From Polaribacter reichenbachii (GTDB lineage Bacteria > Bacteroidota > Bacteroidia > Flavobacteriales > Flavobacteriaceae), in contig NZ_CP019419.1 of the NCBI RefSeq assembly GCF_001975665.1, positions 620,001 to 684,000 on the forward strand: a stretch of DNA of 64,000 nt, written 5' to 3'. A model generated the notes under the pieces. That model did no database searches. It saw nothing but the letters and a program-made list of their open reading frames with translations, and was not told where the DNA came from. Shown piece after piece: positions 43,687 through 50,750 of the stretch (positions within the stretch are counted from its first letter, which is position 1; each line of letters begins with the position of its first letter). The position numbers and the translations under genes are program-made.

Positions 43687-44931
43687 TTATCTTTTTAAAA
43701 TCCAAGAAGCAGGATTTAATCGTGTTGTGTTTTTGAATAAGACAAAAACTAGTTTTGTTTTTTTAGAAACCTTATCTGTAAAAATTCTACCAATTTTTTG
43801 ACCTACGCTTACTTTATCGCCTTTTTTAACGTATGAGTTTTCTAAATTATTATAAGATGTTATATAGTTCCCGTGTCTTATCATAACATTTTTTGTTCCT
43901 CCAGAACCCACTAAAATATTTAATACTTCTCCATTAAATATAGCTGTAGCATCACTGCCTTGCGATGTTGCAAAATGCAAACCAGTACTATTTATTGTTA
44001 TTCCTGGAAAAATAGGATGAGGTTGTACACCAAACTTTCTAATAACTACACCTTCTTTTACAGGCCAAGGCAACTTACCCTTATTTTGTTCAAATCTATT
44101 TGCTAAAGCTTTTGCTTCTGGACTTAATATAAAATTGCTACTTTTTTTAAGAACCGTTTTTTTGTCTTTAGATTTATTTTTGGCCATTGCAATTCTATTG
44201 GCTTTGGCAATTTCTTCTTTAATAATTTTATCTATTCTTGCAGCAAGCTTTTTTTCTTCTTTAGCATTTTTTTGAATTTCTCTTTTATACTTACCTTCTT
44301 TCTTTTTAATTTGAGCAATTAATTTTTCTTGATTCTTTTTATCGCCCTCAATTTCTTGCTTTTGATTTTTTTCAACCAAAATTAAAGTGTCTTTTACTTT
44401 CTTTTGATAAAATAGAGAATCGTTTAATTTTTTAATAAAATTAGTTTGAACAAGAATTTCTTCACCTTGTTTTTTTCTGAATTGTGTGTATTGTTTGGTA
44501 TATTCTAATCGTTTGTAAGCTTGGTAAAAATTCTTAGAAGACAATAAAAACATTAGTTTACTTTGTTGTGATTTACTTTTGTAAGACTTGTAAATCATTT
44601 CTGCATAATCTGCTTTTAAAGCTTTTAGTTCTTTATTAAGTTTGGCAATTTTTCGCTCATTTCCTTTTATTTCATTCGTTAAAAGTTTAGCTTCTAAATT
44701 AATTGTGTTTATCAATTTATTACGAACATTAATTTTTTGATTGATATCTTTCAAAGCCTCTAATGCATTTTTCTCTTTTTTAACTTCATTAAATAGCAAT
44801 CTGTTTAATTTTACAATTTCAGATTTGTATTTTTTTCGCTGATTTTCTAACTGCTTTCTAGTTTGACTAAATGCAGAGAAATTCATCAAAAAAATGAATA
44901 AAAAAAGGAGATAACACTTTATAAACTTCAT
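43687..44931 (-). CDS. EnvC-like M23/LytM-domain factor
   Basis: A 414-residue periplasmic protein. It has a signal peptide (ends FSAFSQ), two long coiled-coil stretches (about 20-130 and 150-250), and a C-terminal LytM/M23 domain (about 295-410). The usual zinc ligands are degenerate: the GxHxGxD region reads TGLHFATSQG and the HxH region reads RHGNYITSYNNL, with the last His replaced. This fits EnvC-type activators that stimulate amidases and do not cut peptidoglycan themselves. It overlaps the DUF4292 gene by one base. Confidence 0.88.
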   Translation of the reverse strand: MKFIKCYLLFLFIFLMNFSAFSQTRKQLENQRKKYKSEIVKLNRLLFNEVKKEKNALEALKDINQKINVRNKLINTINLEAKLLTNEIKGNERKIAKLNKELKALKADYAEMIYKSYKSKSQQSKLMFLLSSKNFYQAYKRLEYTKQYTQFRKKQGEEILVQTNFIKKLNDSLFYQKKVKDTLILVEKNQKQEIEGDKKNQEKLIAQIKKKEGKYKREIQKNAKEEKKLAARIDKIIKEEIAKANRIAMAKNKSKDKKTVLKKSSNFILSPEAKALANRFEQNKGKLPWPVKEGVVIRKFGVQPHPIFPGITINSTGLHFATSQGSDATAIFNGEVLNILVGSGGTKNVMIRHGNYITSYNNLENSYVKKGDKVSVGQKIGRIFTDKVSKKTKLVFVLFKNTTRLNPASWILKR

Positions 44932-45701
44932 TAAAAAGATAACTTTTTATAACCTTTAGGTACACTAAAAGACATATTTACATCTTCATTAAAAACCACA
45001 GATTTATATTCTAAATCTATTACTGTAATCGATTTGGGATTCTTAGCTTTAATATTTATTCCTGAAGGAAAAACAACATCATTAATTAAATTATAAGAAG
45101 GGTATTTTACATCTAATCGTAAATCTTTTTCTGCATTTACAATCGTTTGCTCGTCTAATTTAAAATGTGCAGGATTTATATTAAAGAAAATATCGAACAA
45201 GGCTGCTTGTTTTTCTGGTGATAAAATATACCTATTATTTACAATTTCTACTTCTTGATCTTCTGTTCTAACATCTATTAAAGATTGCCCTAAAAACAAA
45301 TTCTGTAGCTGTTCAAAATTAATTTCTACACCTAATAATTCTTTGATCATCGAAAAATCCCCTTCAAAAGATTTTTTAAGCAAAGAAGAATAAAAACGTA
45401 CTGATGTTGGTGTAATTTCTGCTTTAAAAACCGTAATAAACTTGCTTCCTTTTAACCAAATTACTTGGTCCTTTTTCATTTTCAAACTTACAGACAAACT
45501 TTGTGTGGTTTTACCATTATCAAAATTCATCTTTAATTTTGCATCAATTGTATTTTTATCAAAATTAGCAGCAATGTGTTTTTTTGCTACTTTTCTTGCA
45601 GAAATATCTTTGGCTGTTGCGGTTGCATCAATCATATTTTTTGTTATTTTACAAGACGTAAATATTATTGTAAAAAGGAGAATGTATTTTATAAACTTCA
45701 T
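44931..45701 (-). CDS. DUF4292 lipoprotein
   Basis: A 256-residue lipoprotein (lipobox IIFTSC, Cys at about residue 17) of the DUF4292 family, a Bacteroidetes-specific group whose fold is predicted to be LolA/LppX-like. The pattern AKLKMNFDNGKTTQSLSVSL continuing into strands is consistent. It overlaps the EnvC-like gene by one base and follows the TPR gene by 2 bases, so it is part of an envelope operon. Function unknown; a lipid- or lipoprotein-carrier role is an inference. Confidence 0.85.
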   Translation of the reverse strand: MKFIKYILLFTIIFTSCKITKNMIDATATAKDISARKVAKKHIAANFDKNTIDAKLKMNFDNGKTTQSLSVSLKMKKDQVIWLKGSKFITVFKAEITPTSVRFYSSLLKKSFEGDFSMIKELLGVEINFEQLQNLFLGQSLIDVRTEDQEVEIVNNRYILSPEKQAALFDIFFNINPAHFKLDEQTIVNAEKDLRLDVKYPSYNLINDVVFPSGINIKAKNPKSITVIDLEYKSVVFNEDVNMSFSVPKGYKKLSF

Positions 45702-45703
45702 TA

Positions 45704-46681
45704 TTAACTCTTCAATTTATTTGCTTTTTGCAAGTATTTATTTTCTTCTTTTACATTGCCTAAACCTTTATAGGTTTTTGCAAATTCATTATAAAAATCT
45801 ACTTCCATTTTATCTTCTATTACAAAATCGATACCATTTTGTAAAGTAGATAACGCATTTTTATAGTTTTTCTGATAATTTAATGCCTTAGCTTTCATTA
45901 AATACACAAAAGGTTGTGCAGGGAAAAGTAAAATACCTTCTTCACTAAACTTTAATAATTCTGATGGTTTATCCGCAGATAAATTCAAAATCTGTTCTAA
46001 AACTTTATACGATTTATCCGTTTTAAATTGATTAATTAAACCTGTAATATCTGTAGGGTTATCAACTTTATTTTCGGTTAATTTTGTATTCTCTAGAGTA
46101 TATTTAATCCTTCTTAATCTAGCTGATAACATATTATCCTTTTCTAAAGAATTCATTAAAGAGAATGCTTTTTGATATTGTCTATCATACAAATAAAGCC
46201 TTACTAAAAACTCTTTTTCTTTTGGATTTATCTCAATAATTTTCTTTTGATTTTCTATGGCTTCAGTATAGTTTTTTTCCTCTTGATTTATTTTAACCAA
46301 ATGCTTTAACATCCAAAGGTTATTTTCATCTTTAGCTAAGGCTCTATTAATATATTCTTTAGCTAATAAGGTATTGTTAAGCAATAAATAATTCTTAGAA
46401 AATTCAAAAAAAACAGCTACATCATTTGTTAAAATCTGATTACAATTTTCTAGATTTTCTATGGCTTTTTGATGATTACCAATTGATTTTTCTGATAATG
46501 CTTTAAAAAAATAATGCTGAAACTTTAATTCTGCTTCTTCTGTTAAATCTTCTTTTTCAGGAATACTATCTTGCGATAAAACATTCACAGAAATTAGCAT
46601 AAAGAACAAAGACAAAAGAGACAACTTTATTTTAGTAAAGTGACTCTTATTATTTTTATCTATTTTCTTTCTGCTATACAT
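45704..46681 (-). CDS. Periplasmic tetratricopeptide-repeat protein
   Basis: A 325-residue protein with an N-terminal signal segment (ends NVLSQ) and helical repeats that match TPR motifs: YFFKALSEKSIGNHQKAIEN, FFEFSKNYLLLNNTLLAKEY, LWMLKHLVKINQEEKNYTEA, and two or three further copies towards the C-terminus. It starts 3 bases after the stop of the nucleotidyltransferase gene and ends 2 bases before DUF4292, so the four genes are one operon. A scaffold for envelope proteins is plausible. Confidence 0.85.
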   Translation of the reverse strand: MYSRKKIDKNNKSHFTKIKLSLLSLFFMLISVNVLSQDSIPEKEDLTEEAELKFQHYFFKALSEKSIGNHQKAIENLENCNQILTNDVAVFFEFSKNYLLLNNTLLAKEYINRALAKDENNLWMLKHLVKINQEEKNYTEAIENQKKIIEINPKEKEFLVRLYLYDRQYQKAFSLMNSLEKDNMLSARLRRIKYTLENTKLTENKVDNPTDITGLINQFKTDKSYKVLEQILNLSADKPSELLKFSEEGILLFPAQPFVYLMKAKALNYQKNYKNALSTLQNGIDFVIEDKMEVDFYNEFAKTYKGLGNVKEENKYLQKANKLKS

Positions 46682-46684
46682 ATA

Positions 46685-47701
46685 TTATGTTAACTCTGTA
46701 TAATCACCAATGCTTACAGAGGTAAATTCGCCATTATATTTCGCATGATTACCAATCATTGCATTATCTAAATTAGCATTAGAAATATCTACATTTGTTT
46801 GAATTAAAGAATTTACAATCGTAGAATTATTCACCAAACTATTAGCACCAATAGAAACATAAGGTCCTATTTTAGAATCTCTTAAAACTACATTTTCGCC
46901 AATAAAACAAGGTTGTATAATTTCTGAATTTTGTAAAACCACATCCTCAGAAACTAAATTATTACCAGCTTCGTGCTCAAAAGAAAGTGTTTGTTTATTA
47001 GTATCGACAGTAGGGTCTTTTTTACCACAATCCATCCAAGCATTTACAGTTCCAGGTATAAATTTAGCACCTTGTTGTTTTAAAGATTCTAAAACATTGG
47101 TTAATTGATATTCGCCATTTTCTTTTAAATCATTATCTATTAAATGCTGAATTTCTTTTAAAACTTTCTCTCCACTTTTAAAATAATAAATACCAATTAT
47201 TGCTAAATCAGACACAAATTCTTTAGGTTTTTCTGTAAAGTCTGTAATTACACCTTCTTGTAATTTAACCACTCCAAATGCACTAGGATTTTCTACTTGA
47301 CTAACCCAAATTGCTCCATCTGCATTTACATCTAATTTAAAATCTGCTTTAAATAAAGTATCTGCATAAGCTACCACACAAGGCCCGCTTAGAGATTCTT
47401 TTGCACAATAAATAGCGTGTGCAGTACCTAAAGCAACTTCTTGTACGTAAACAGAACCCTTAGCACCTAATTCTTCAGCAATTTTTAATAATTTTTCTTC
47501 TGTATCTGCAGGAAAACCTTTAGCTCTACTACCAATTACAAATGCAATTTCTTCTATTTCCTCATCTATTACAGATGCAATATCTTCTACTAATCTTTGT
47601 ACAATAGGTTTACCAGCTATTACTGTTAGCGGTTTTGGAACTGTTAAAGTATGAGGTCTTAAACGAGAGCCAATACCAGCCATAGGGACAATAATCTTCA
47701 T
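46685..47701 (-). CDS. Sugar-phosphate nucleotidyltransferase
   Basis: A 338-residue enzyme of the glucose-1-phosphate thymidylyltransferase/GMP-GlmU type. The N-terminal MAGIGSRLRPHTLTVPKPL motif binds the nucleotide, DTLF supplies a metal ligand, and ITDFTEKPKEF is the second conserved motif. The C-terminal third shows short hexapeptide-like repeats (a left-handed beta-helix). It makes an NDP-sugar, probably for cell-surface glycans. It heads the operon with TPR, DUF4292 and EnvC-like genes. Its promoter is likely in the 47702-47806 gap, but no perfect TAnnTTTG is there. Confidence 0.9.
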   Translation of the reverse strand: MKIIVPMAGIGSRLRPHTLTVPKPLTVIAGKPIVQRLVEDIASVIDEEIEEIAFVIGSRAKGFPADTEEKLLKIAEELGAKGSVYVQEVALGTAHAIYCAKESLSGPCVVAYADTLFKADFKLDVNADGAIWVSQVENPSAFGVVKLQEGVITDFTEKPKEFVSDLAIIGIYYFKSGEKVLKEIQHLIDNDLKENGEYQLTNVLESLKQQGAKFIPGTVNAWMDCGKKDPTVDTNKQTLSFEHEAGNNLVSEDVVLQNSEIIQPCFIGENVVLRDSKIGPYVSIGANSLVNNSTIVNSLIQTNVDISNANLDNAMIGNHAKYNGEFTSVSIGDYTELT

Positions 47702-47806
47702 CTTTTATTTTTTATTTAAACACTACTGCAAGATAGCACTAATTAACAGATTCTAAAATTGTTTTTTCTTCTAAAAAACTCTTAAATTATTTAAGAATTA
47801 TAAACG

Positions 47807-47849
47807 CTCTCCCCATTTATAGGGAGAGGCATCCCCATAATTGGGGATG
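47807..47849. repeat. Pair of adjacent G+C-rich hairpins
   Basis: CTCTCCC (47807-47813) pairs with GGGAGAG (47822-47828), then CATCCCC (47830-47836) pairs with GGGGATG (47843-47849). In this AT-rich genome two perfect 7-base GC-rich hairpins in 43 bases are unlikely by chance. No T-run follows on either strand, so they do not look like terminators. They lie about 105 bases upstream of the nucleotidyltransferase start and just upstream of the predicted RNA promoter. Confidence 0.6.
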
Positions 47850-47873
47850 AAAAAATTTCACCATAAATAGGGA

Positions 47874-47904
47874 TTGACACAGACACTTTTTTCACTTAAA
47901 TTTA
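47874..47904 (+). promoter_or_regulatory. Promoter of a predicted non-coding RNA or leader
   Basis: Plus strand TTG (47874-47876), a 20-base spacer, then TAAATTTA (47897-47904), 7 of 8 matches to TAnnTTTG. The predicted transcription start is near 47909, exactly where the first stem-loop begins. No coding region lies between it and the terminator at 48046. Confidence 0.55.
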
Positions 47905-47908
47905 CAGT

Positions 47909-48046
47909 GTGCAAATAGATAAATAATTATATCCCCCAACTTAGTTATTTACTTGCACAACATAAAAAATTAAACAAAACATTTGTCCCCCAGTTAATGT
48001 TTATTTGAAATGATTTAAAAAACCCAAGTTAACTCTTGGGTTTTTT
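47909..48046 (+). ncRNA. Candidate structured RNA with two C5-loop hairpins, ending in a terminator
   Basis: About 138 bases, no protein coding. Stem-loop 1 (47909-47958): GTGCAA pairs with TTGCAC, extended by an 18-base stem with two mismatches and one G-U pair; its loop carries TATCCCCCAAC. Stem-loop 2: AAACATT (47977-47983) pairs with AATGTTT (47996-48002), and the 12-base loop is TGTCCCCCAGTT. A terminator (48017-48046) closes the RNA 23 bases before the ABC-F GTG start. A well-placed promoter precedes it. It may be a stand-alone small RNA (the 6S-Flavo family is one to test) or an attenuation leader for the ABC-F gene. Only tiny frames (ATG TTT ATT TGA at 47997) exist inside. Confidence 0.55.
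48017..48046 (+). terminator. Intrinsic terminator just before the ABC-F gene
   Basis: A 12-base stem (48017-48028 with 48035-48046) with core CCCAAG/CTTGGG, loop TTAACT and six T, 23 bases before the GTG. The T-run leads into TTTCTTTG (48048-48055), 7 of 8 to TAnnTTTG, which could be the ABC-F gene's own promoter. Confidence 0.85.
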
Positions 48047-48069
48047 GTTTCTTTGCAAAAAATAAAATC

Positions 48070-49929
48070 GTGAATTACCTTTCTGTAGAAAATATTTCTA
48101 AATCTTATGGAGAACGTGTTTTGTTTCAAGACATTTCTTTTGGAATTAGTAAAGATCAAAAAATAGCATTTGTTGCCAAAAACGGAACTGGTAAAACATC
48201 CATCCTAAATATTATTGCTGGTTTAGATACTGCTGATGAAGGCCAAGTGGTTAGCAGAAAAGATATTTCTATTGCTTATTTAGCACAAAGTGATGATTTA
48301 AATCCTGATTTAACGATTGAAGAAACCATTTTTGCTACAGATAATAAAATTCTTTCTATTGTTAATCAATACGAAAAAGCATTAAAAAATCCAGAAGAAG
48401 CAGAAGCTTATCAAACAGCTTTTGATTTAATGGATCAATACAATGCCTGGGATTTTGAAACACAATACAGACAAATTTTATCTAAATTAAAATTAGACGA
48501 TTTAACCCAGAAAATTTCATCGCTTTCTGGAGGACAGAAAAAACGTCTTTCTCTTGCTATTGTTTTAATTAGCAAACCAGATTTATTAATTTTAGATGAG
48601 CCAACAAATCATTTAGATTTAGAAATGATTGAATGGCTAGAATCATTTTTTGCAAAAGAAAAGATTACCCTTTTTATGGTTACTCACGATCGTTATTTCC
48701 TAGAACGTGTATGTGATGAAATTTTAGAATTAGACGAAGGTAAAATCTACAAATACAAAGGTAATTACTCTTATTATCTTCAAAATAAAGAAGAACGTTT
48801 AGCTTTAGAAGCTACCAATTTAAGCAAAGCCAAAAGTCTGTTTAAAAAAGAATTAGACTGGATGCGTAAACAGCCAAAAGCAAGAACTACAAAATCGAAA
48901 TCTAGAACTGATGATTTTTATGCTATTAAAGAGAAAGCACATCAACGTAGAAAAGACCATTCTGTTCAATTAGAAATAAATATGGAACGTTTAGGTAGCA
49001 AAATTCTTGAACTCCATAAATTACACAAATCTTTTGGTGATAAAGTAATTTTAGATGGTTTCGATTACGTTTTTAAACGTGGAGAACGCATAGGAATTAT
49101 TGGTAAAAACGGAACAGGGAAATCTTCTTTTTTAAATATTATAACACAAAAAAGTCCTGTTGATGCTGGTAAAGTGGTTATTGGTGAAACTATTAAGTTT
49201 GGTTATTATACGCAAGCAGGAATCAATGTAAAAGAAGGCCAAAAAGTTATTGAAGTAATCAAAGAATTTGGTGAATACATTCCTTTATCAAAAGGAAGAA
49301 AAATTTCTGCCTCACAACTTTTAGAACGTTTTTTGTTTGATAAAAAGAAACAATACGATTTTGTAGAAAAACTTTCAGGTGGTGAGCAAAAGCGTTTGTA
49401 TTTGTGTGCTGTTTTAATTCAAAATCCTAATTTTTTAATTCTAGATGAGCCTACAAATGATTTAGATGTTGTTACTTTAAATGTACTTGAAAACTTTTTA
49501 TTAGATTATCCTGGAAATTTATTGGTGGTTTCTCACGACCGTTATTTTATGGATAAAATTGTTGATGCTTTATTCGTTTTTAGAGGTGATGGAGTTGTAG
49601 AAAACTTTCCTGGTAATTATTCAGATTTTAGAGCTTATGATAATTCTACAGAAAAAGAGGTTGAAAAGGAAAAACATGTTGTGAAAAAAGTAGAAAAGAA
49701 AACGACAAAGAGCAGCTTGAGTTTTAACGAAAAAAGAGAGTTTGGCGCTTTAGAAGCAGAAATAGAACGTTTACAAAAAAGAAAAGAAACCATAGAACAA
49801 CAATTTGTAAATGTAGAGATTGCTGCGGATGATATTCAAAAAAAATCTGAAGAGTTACAAGAAACTATTTATGCTTTAGAACAAAAAGAAGAGCGTTGGT
49901 TAGAACTTTCTATGAAGTTAGAAGATTAA
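48070..49929 (+). CDS. ABC-F ATPase, Uup-like
   Basis: A 619-residue soluble ABC-F protein with two nucleotide-binding domains and no transmembrane segments. Walker A motifs AKNGTGKTS and GKNGTGKSS, signatures LSGGQKKRLS and LSGGEQKRLY, and Walker B LLILDEPTNHLD and FLILDEPTNDLD are all intact. The linker (KSRTDDFYAIKEKAHQRRKDH) and the C-terminal coiled coil (about 560-619) fit the Uup/ribosome-binding group. ABC-F proteins act on the ribosome. The start is GTG. A terminator and a structured leader directly upstream suggest regulation by attenuation. Its stop overlaps the exonuclease stop. Confidence 0.93.
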   Translation: MNYLSVENISKSYGERVLFQDISFGISKDQKIAFVAKNGTGKTSILNIIAGLDTADEGQVVSRKDISIAYLAQSDDLNPDLTIEETIFATDNKILSIVNQYEKALKNPEEAEAYQTAFDLMDQYNAWDFETQYRQILSKLKLDDLTQKISSLSGGQKKRLSLAIVLISKPDLLILDEPTNHLDLEMIEWLESFFAKEKITLFMVTHDRYFLERVCDEILELDEGKIYKYKGNYSYYLQNKEERLALEATNLSKAKSLFKKELDWMRKQPKARTTKSKSRTDDFYAIKEKAHQRRKDHSVQLEINMERLGSKILELHKLHKSFGDKVILDGFDYVFKRGERIGIIGKNGTGKSSFLNIITQKSPVDAGKVVIGETIKFGYYTQAGINVKEGQKVIEVIKEFGEYIPLSKGRKISASQLLERFLFDKKKQYDFVEKLSGGEQKRLYLCAVLIQNPNFLILDEPTNDLDVVTLNVLENFLLDYPGNLLVVSHDRYFMDKIVDALFVFRGDGVVENFPGNYSDFRAYDNSTEKEVEKEKHVVKKVEKKTTKSSLSFNEKREFGALEAEIERLQKRKETIEQQFVNVEIAADDIQKKSEELQETIYALEQKEERWLELSMKLED

Positions 49930-50645
49930 TCTACACTAACAATATTTTCATCTTTTACTAAATCTTCATTATTGAAGCGTAATAATATTTGTGCTACTGC
50001 AACAGTGTCTTTTTCACAATACCTTACTATTCTTTCAATATCTTTTTCTTGATAATATACTTTAGCAACTTCACTGCCATCAATATCATCTTTTGGAGAT
50101 GGTATTCCTAAAATTGAGGTGAGTAATTTTAAAGATGTATAATGTTTGTAATCGCCAAATTTCCATAATTCTAAAGTATCTAAATGCGCTACTTCCCAAG
50201 GCTTTTTACCAAATAAATTGAGTTTTTTAGGCAATTCAATTTGATGTACTATCATTCGTCTGGCAATAAACGGAAAATCGAATTCCTTACCATTATGAGC
50301 GCATAAAATATTCGATTTTTTAGCAAAATGTTTATCTAATAAAACCTTAAAATCAGTTAGAATTTTATGCTCATCATCACCGTAAAAAGAAGTAACTCTT
50401 AGTTGTTTCTCATTTTCTACATCTACAAAATAACCAACAGAAATACAGATTATTTTGCCGAATTCAGCCCAAATACCTGCTCTATCATAAAACTCTTTAG
50501 CAGTAAATTCTTCTTTACGTTGATATTGAGTTTTCTTTGCAAAAAGCGCTTGAGTTGATAGGGGTACATTTTCCCAACTTTCTTCTTGAGGAACTGTTTC
50601 AATATCTAAAAACAAGATATTATTTAACTTAAAAGTAAGATTCAT
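49926..50645 (-). CDS. DEDDy 3'-5' exonuclease
   Basis: A 239-residue exonuclease of the DnaQ/RNase-H-like fold. The catalytic Asp and Glu are in FLDIETV (about residues 13-19), another Asp in NGKEFDFPFIARRM (about 120), and YCEKDTVA (Y-x3-D, about 215) marks the DEDDy subtype. It resembles PolB-type proofreading domains found as stand-alone proteins in Bacteroidetes. Its stop codon overlaps the ABC-F stop (49926-49929). A terminator lies upstream, at the end of the T9SS gene. Confidence 0.9.
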   Translation of the reverse strand: MNLTFKLNNILFLDIETVPQEESWENVPLSTQALFAKKTQYQRKEEFTAKEFYDRAGIWAEFGKIICISVGYFVDVENEKQLRVTSFYGDDEHKILTDFKVLLDKHFAKKSNILCAHNGKEFDFPFIARRMIVHQIELPKKLNLFGKKPWEVAHLDTLELWKFGDYKHYTSLKLLTSILGIPSPKDDIDGSEVAKVYYQEKDIERIVRYCEKDTVAVAQILLRFNNEDLVKDENIVSVD

Positions 50646-50689
50646 AGCTAATTATTAATTCTTTTCAAGCTAAATATACTAAAAATAAA

Positions 50690-50719
50690 AAAGCTCCAAA
50701 AATTAATTTGGAGCTTTTA
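50690..50719 (-). terminator. Terminator after the T9SS-secreted protein gene
   Basis: A 12-base stem (50690-50701 with 50708-50719) with core AGCTCCAAA, a 6-base loop and a T-run on the minus strand, 32 bases after the stop at 50751. Confidence 0.85.
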
Positions 50720-50750
50720 AAGTAAGATACTTAATATTAAAAGTTAACTT

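Noticed and set aside
45442..45849. A 135-codon plus-strand frame across two minus-strand genes
   Set aside because: It runs antisense to the DUF4292 and TPR genes, has no promoter, and its peptide is a mix of Phe/Leu/Ile typical of the reverse strand of AT-rich coding DNA.
47871..47882. GGATTGACA as an Escherichia coli sigma-70 -35 box
   Set aside because: Bacteroidetes sigma-A does not use the -35/-10 pair; only the TTG within it, at a 20-base spacing from TAAATTTA, was used for the promoter call.
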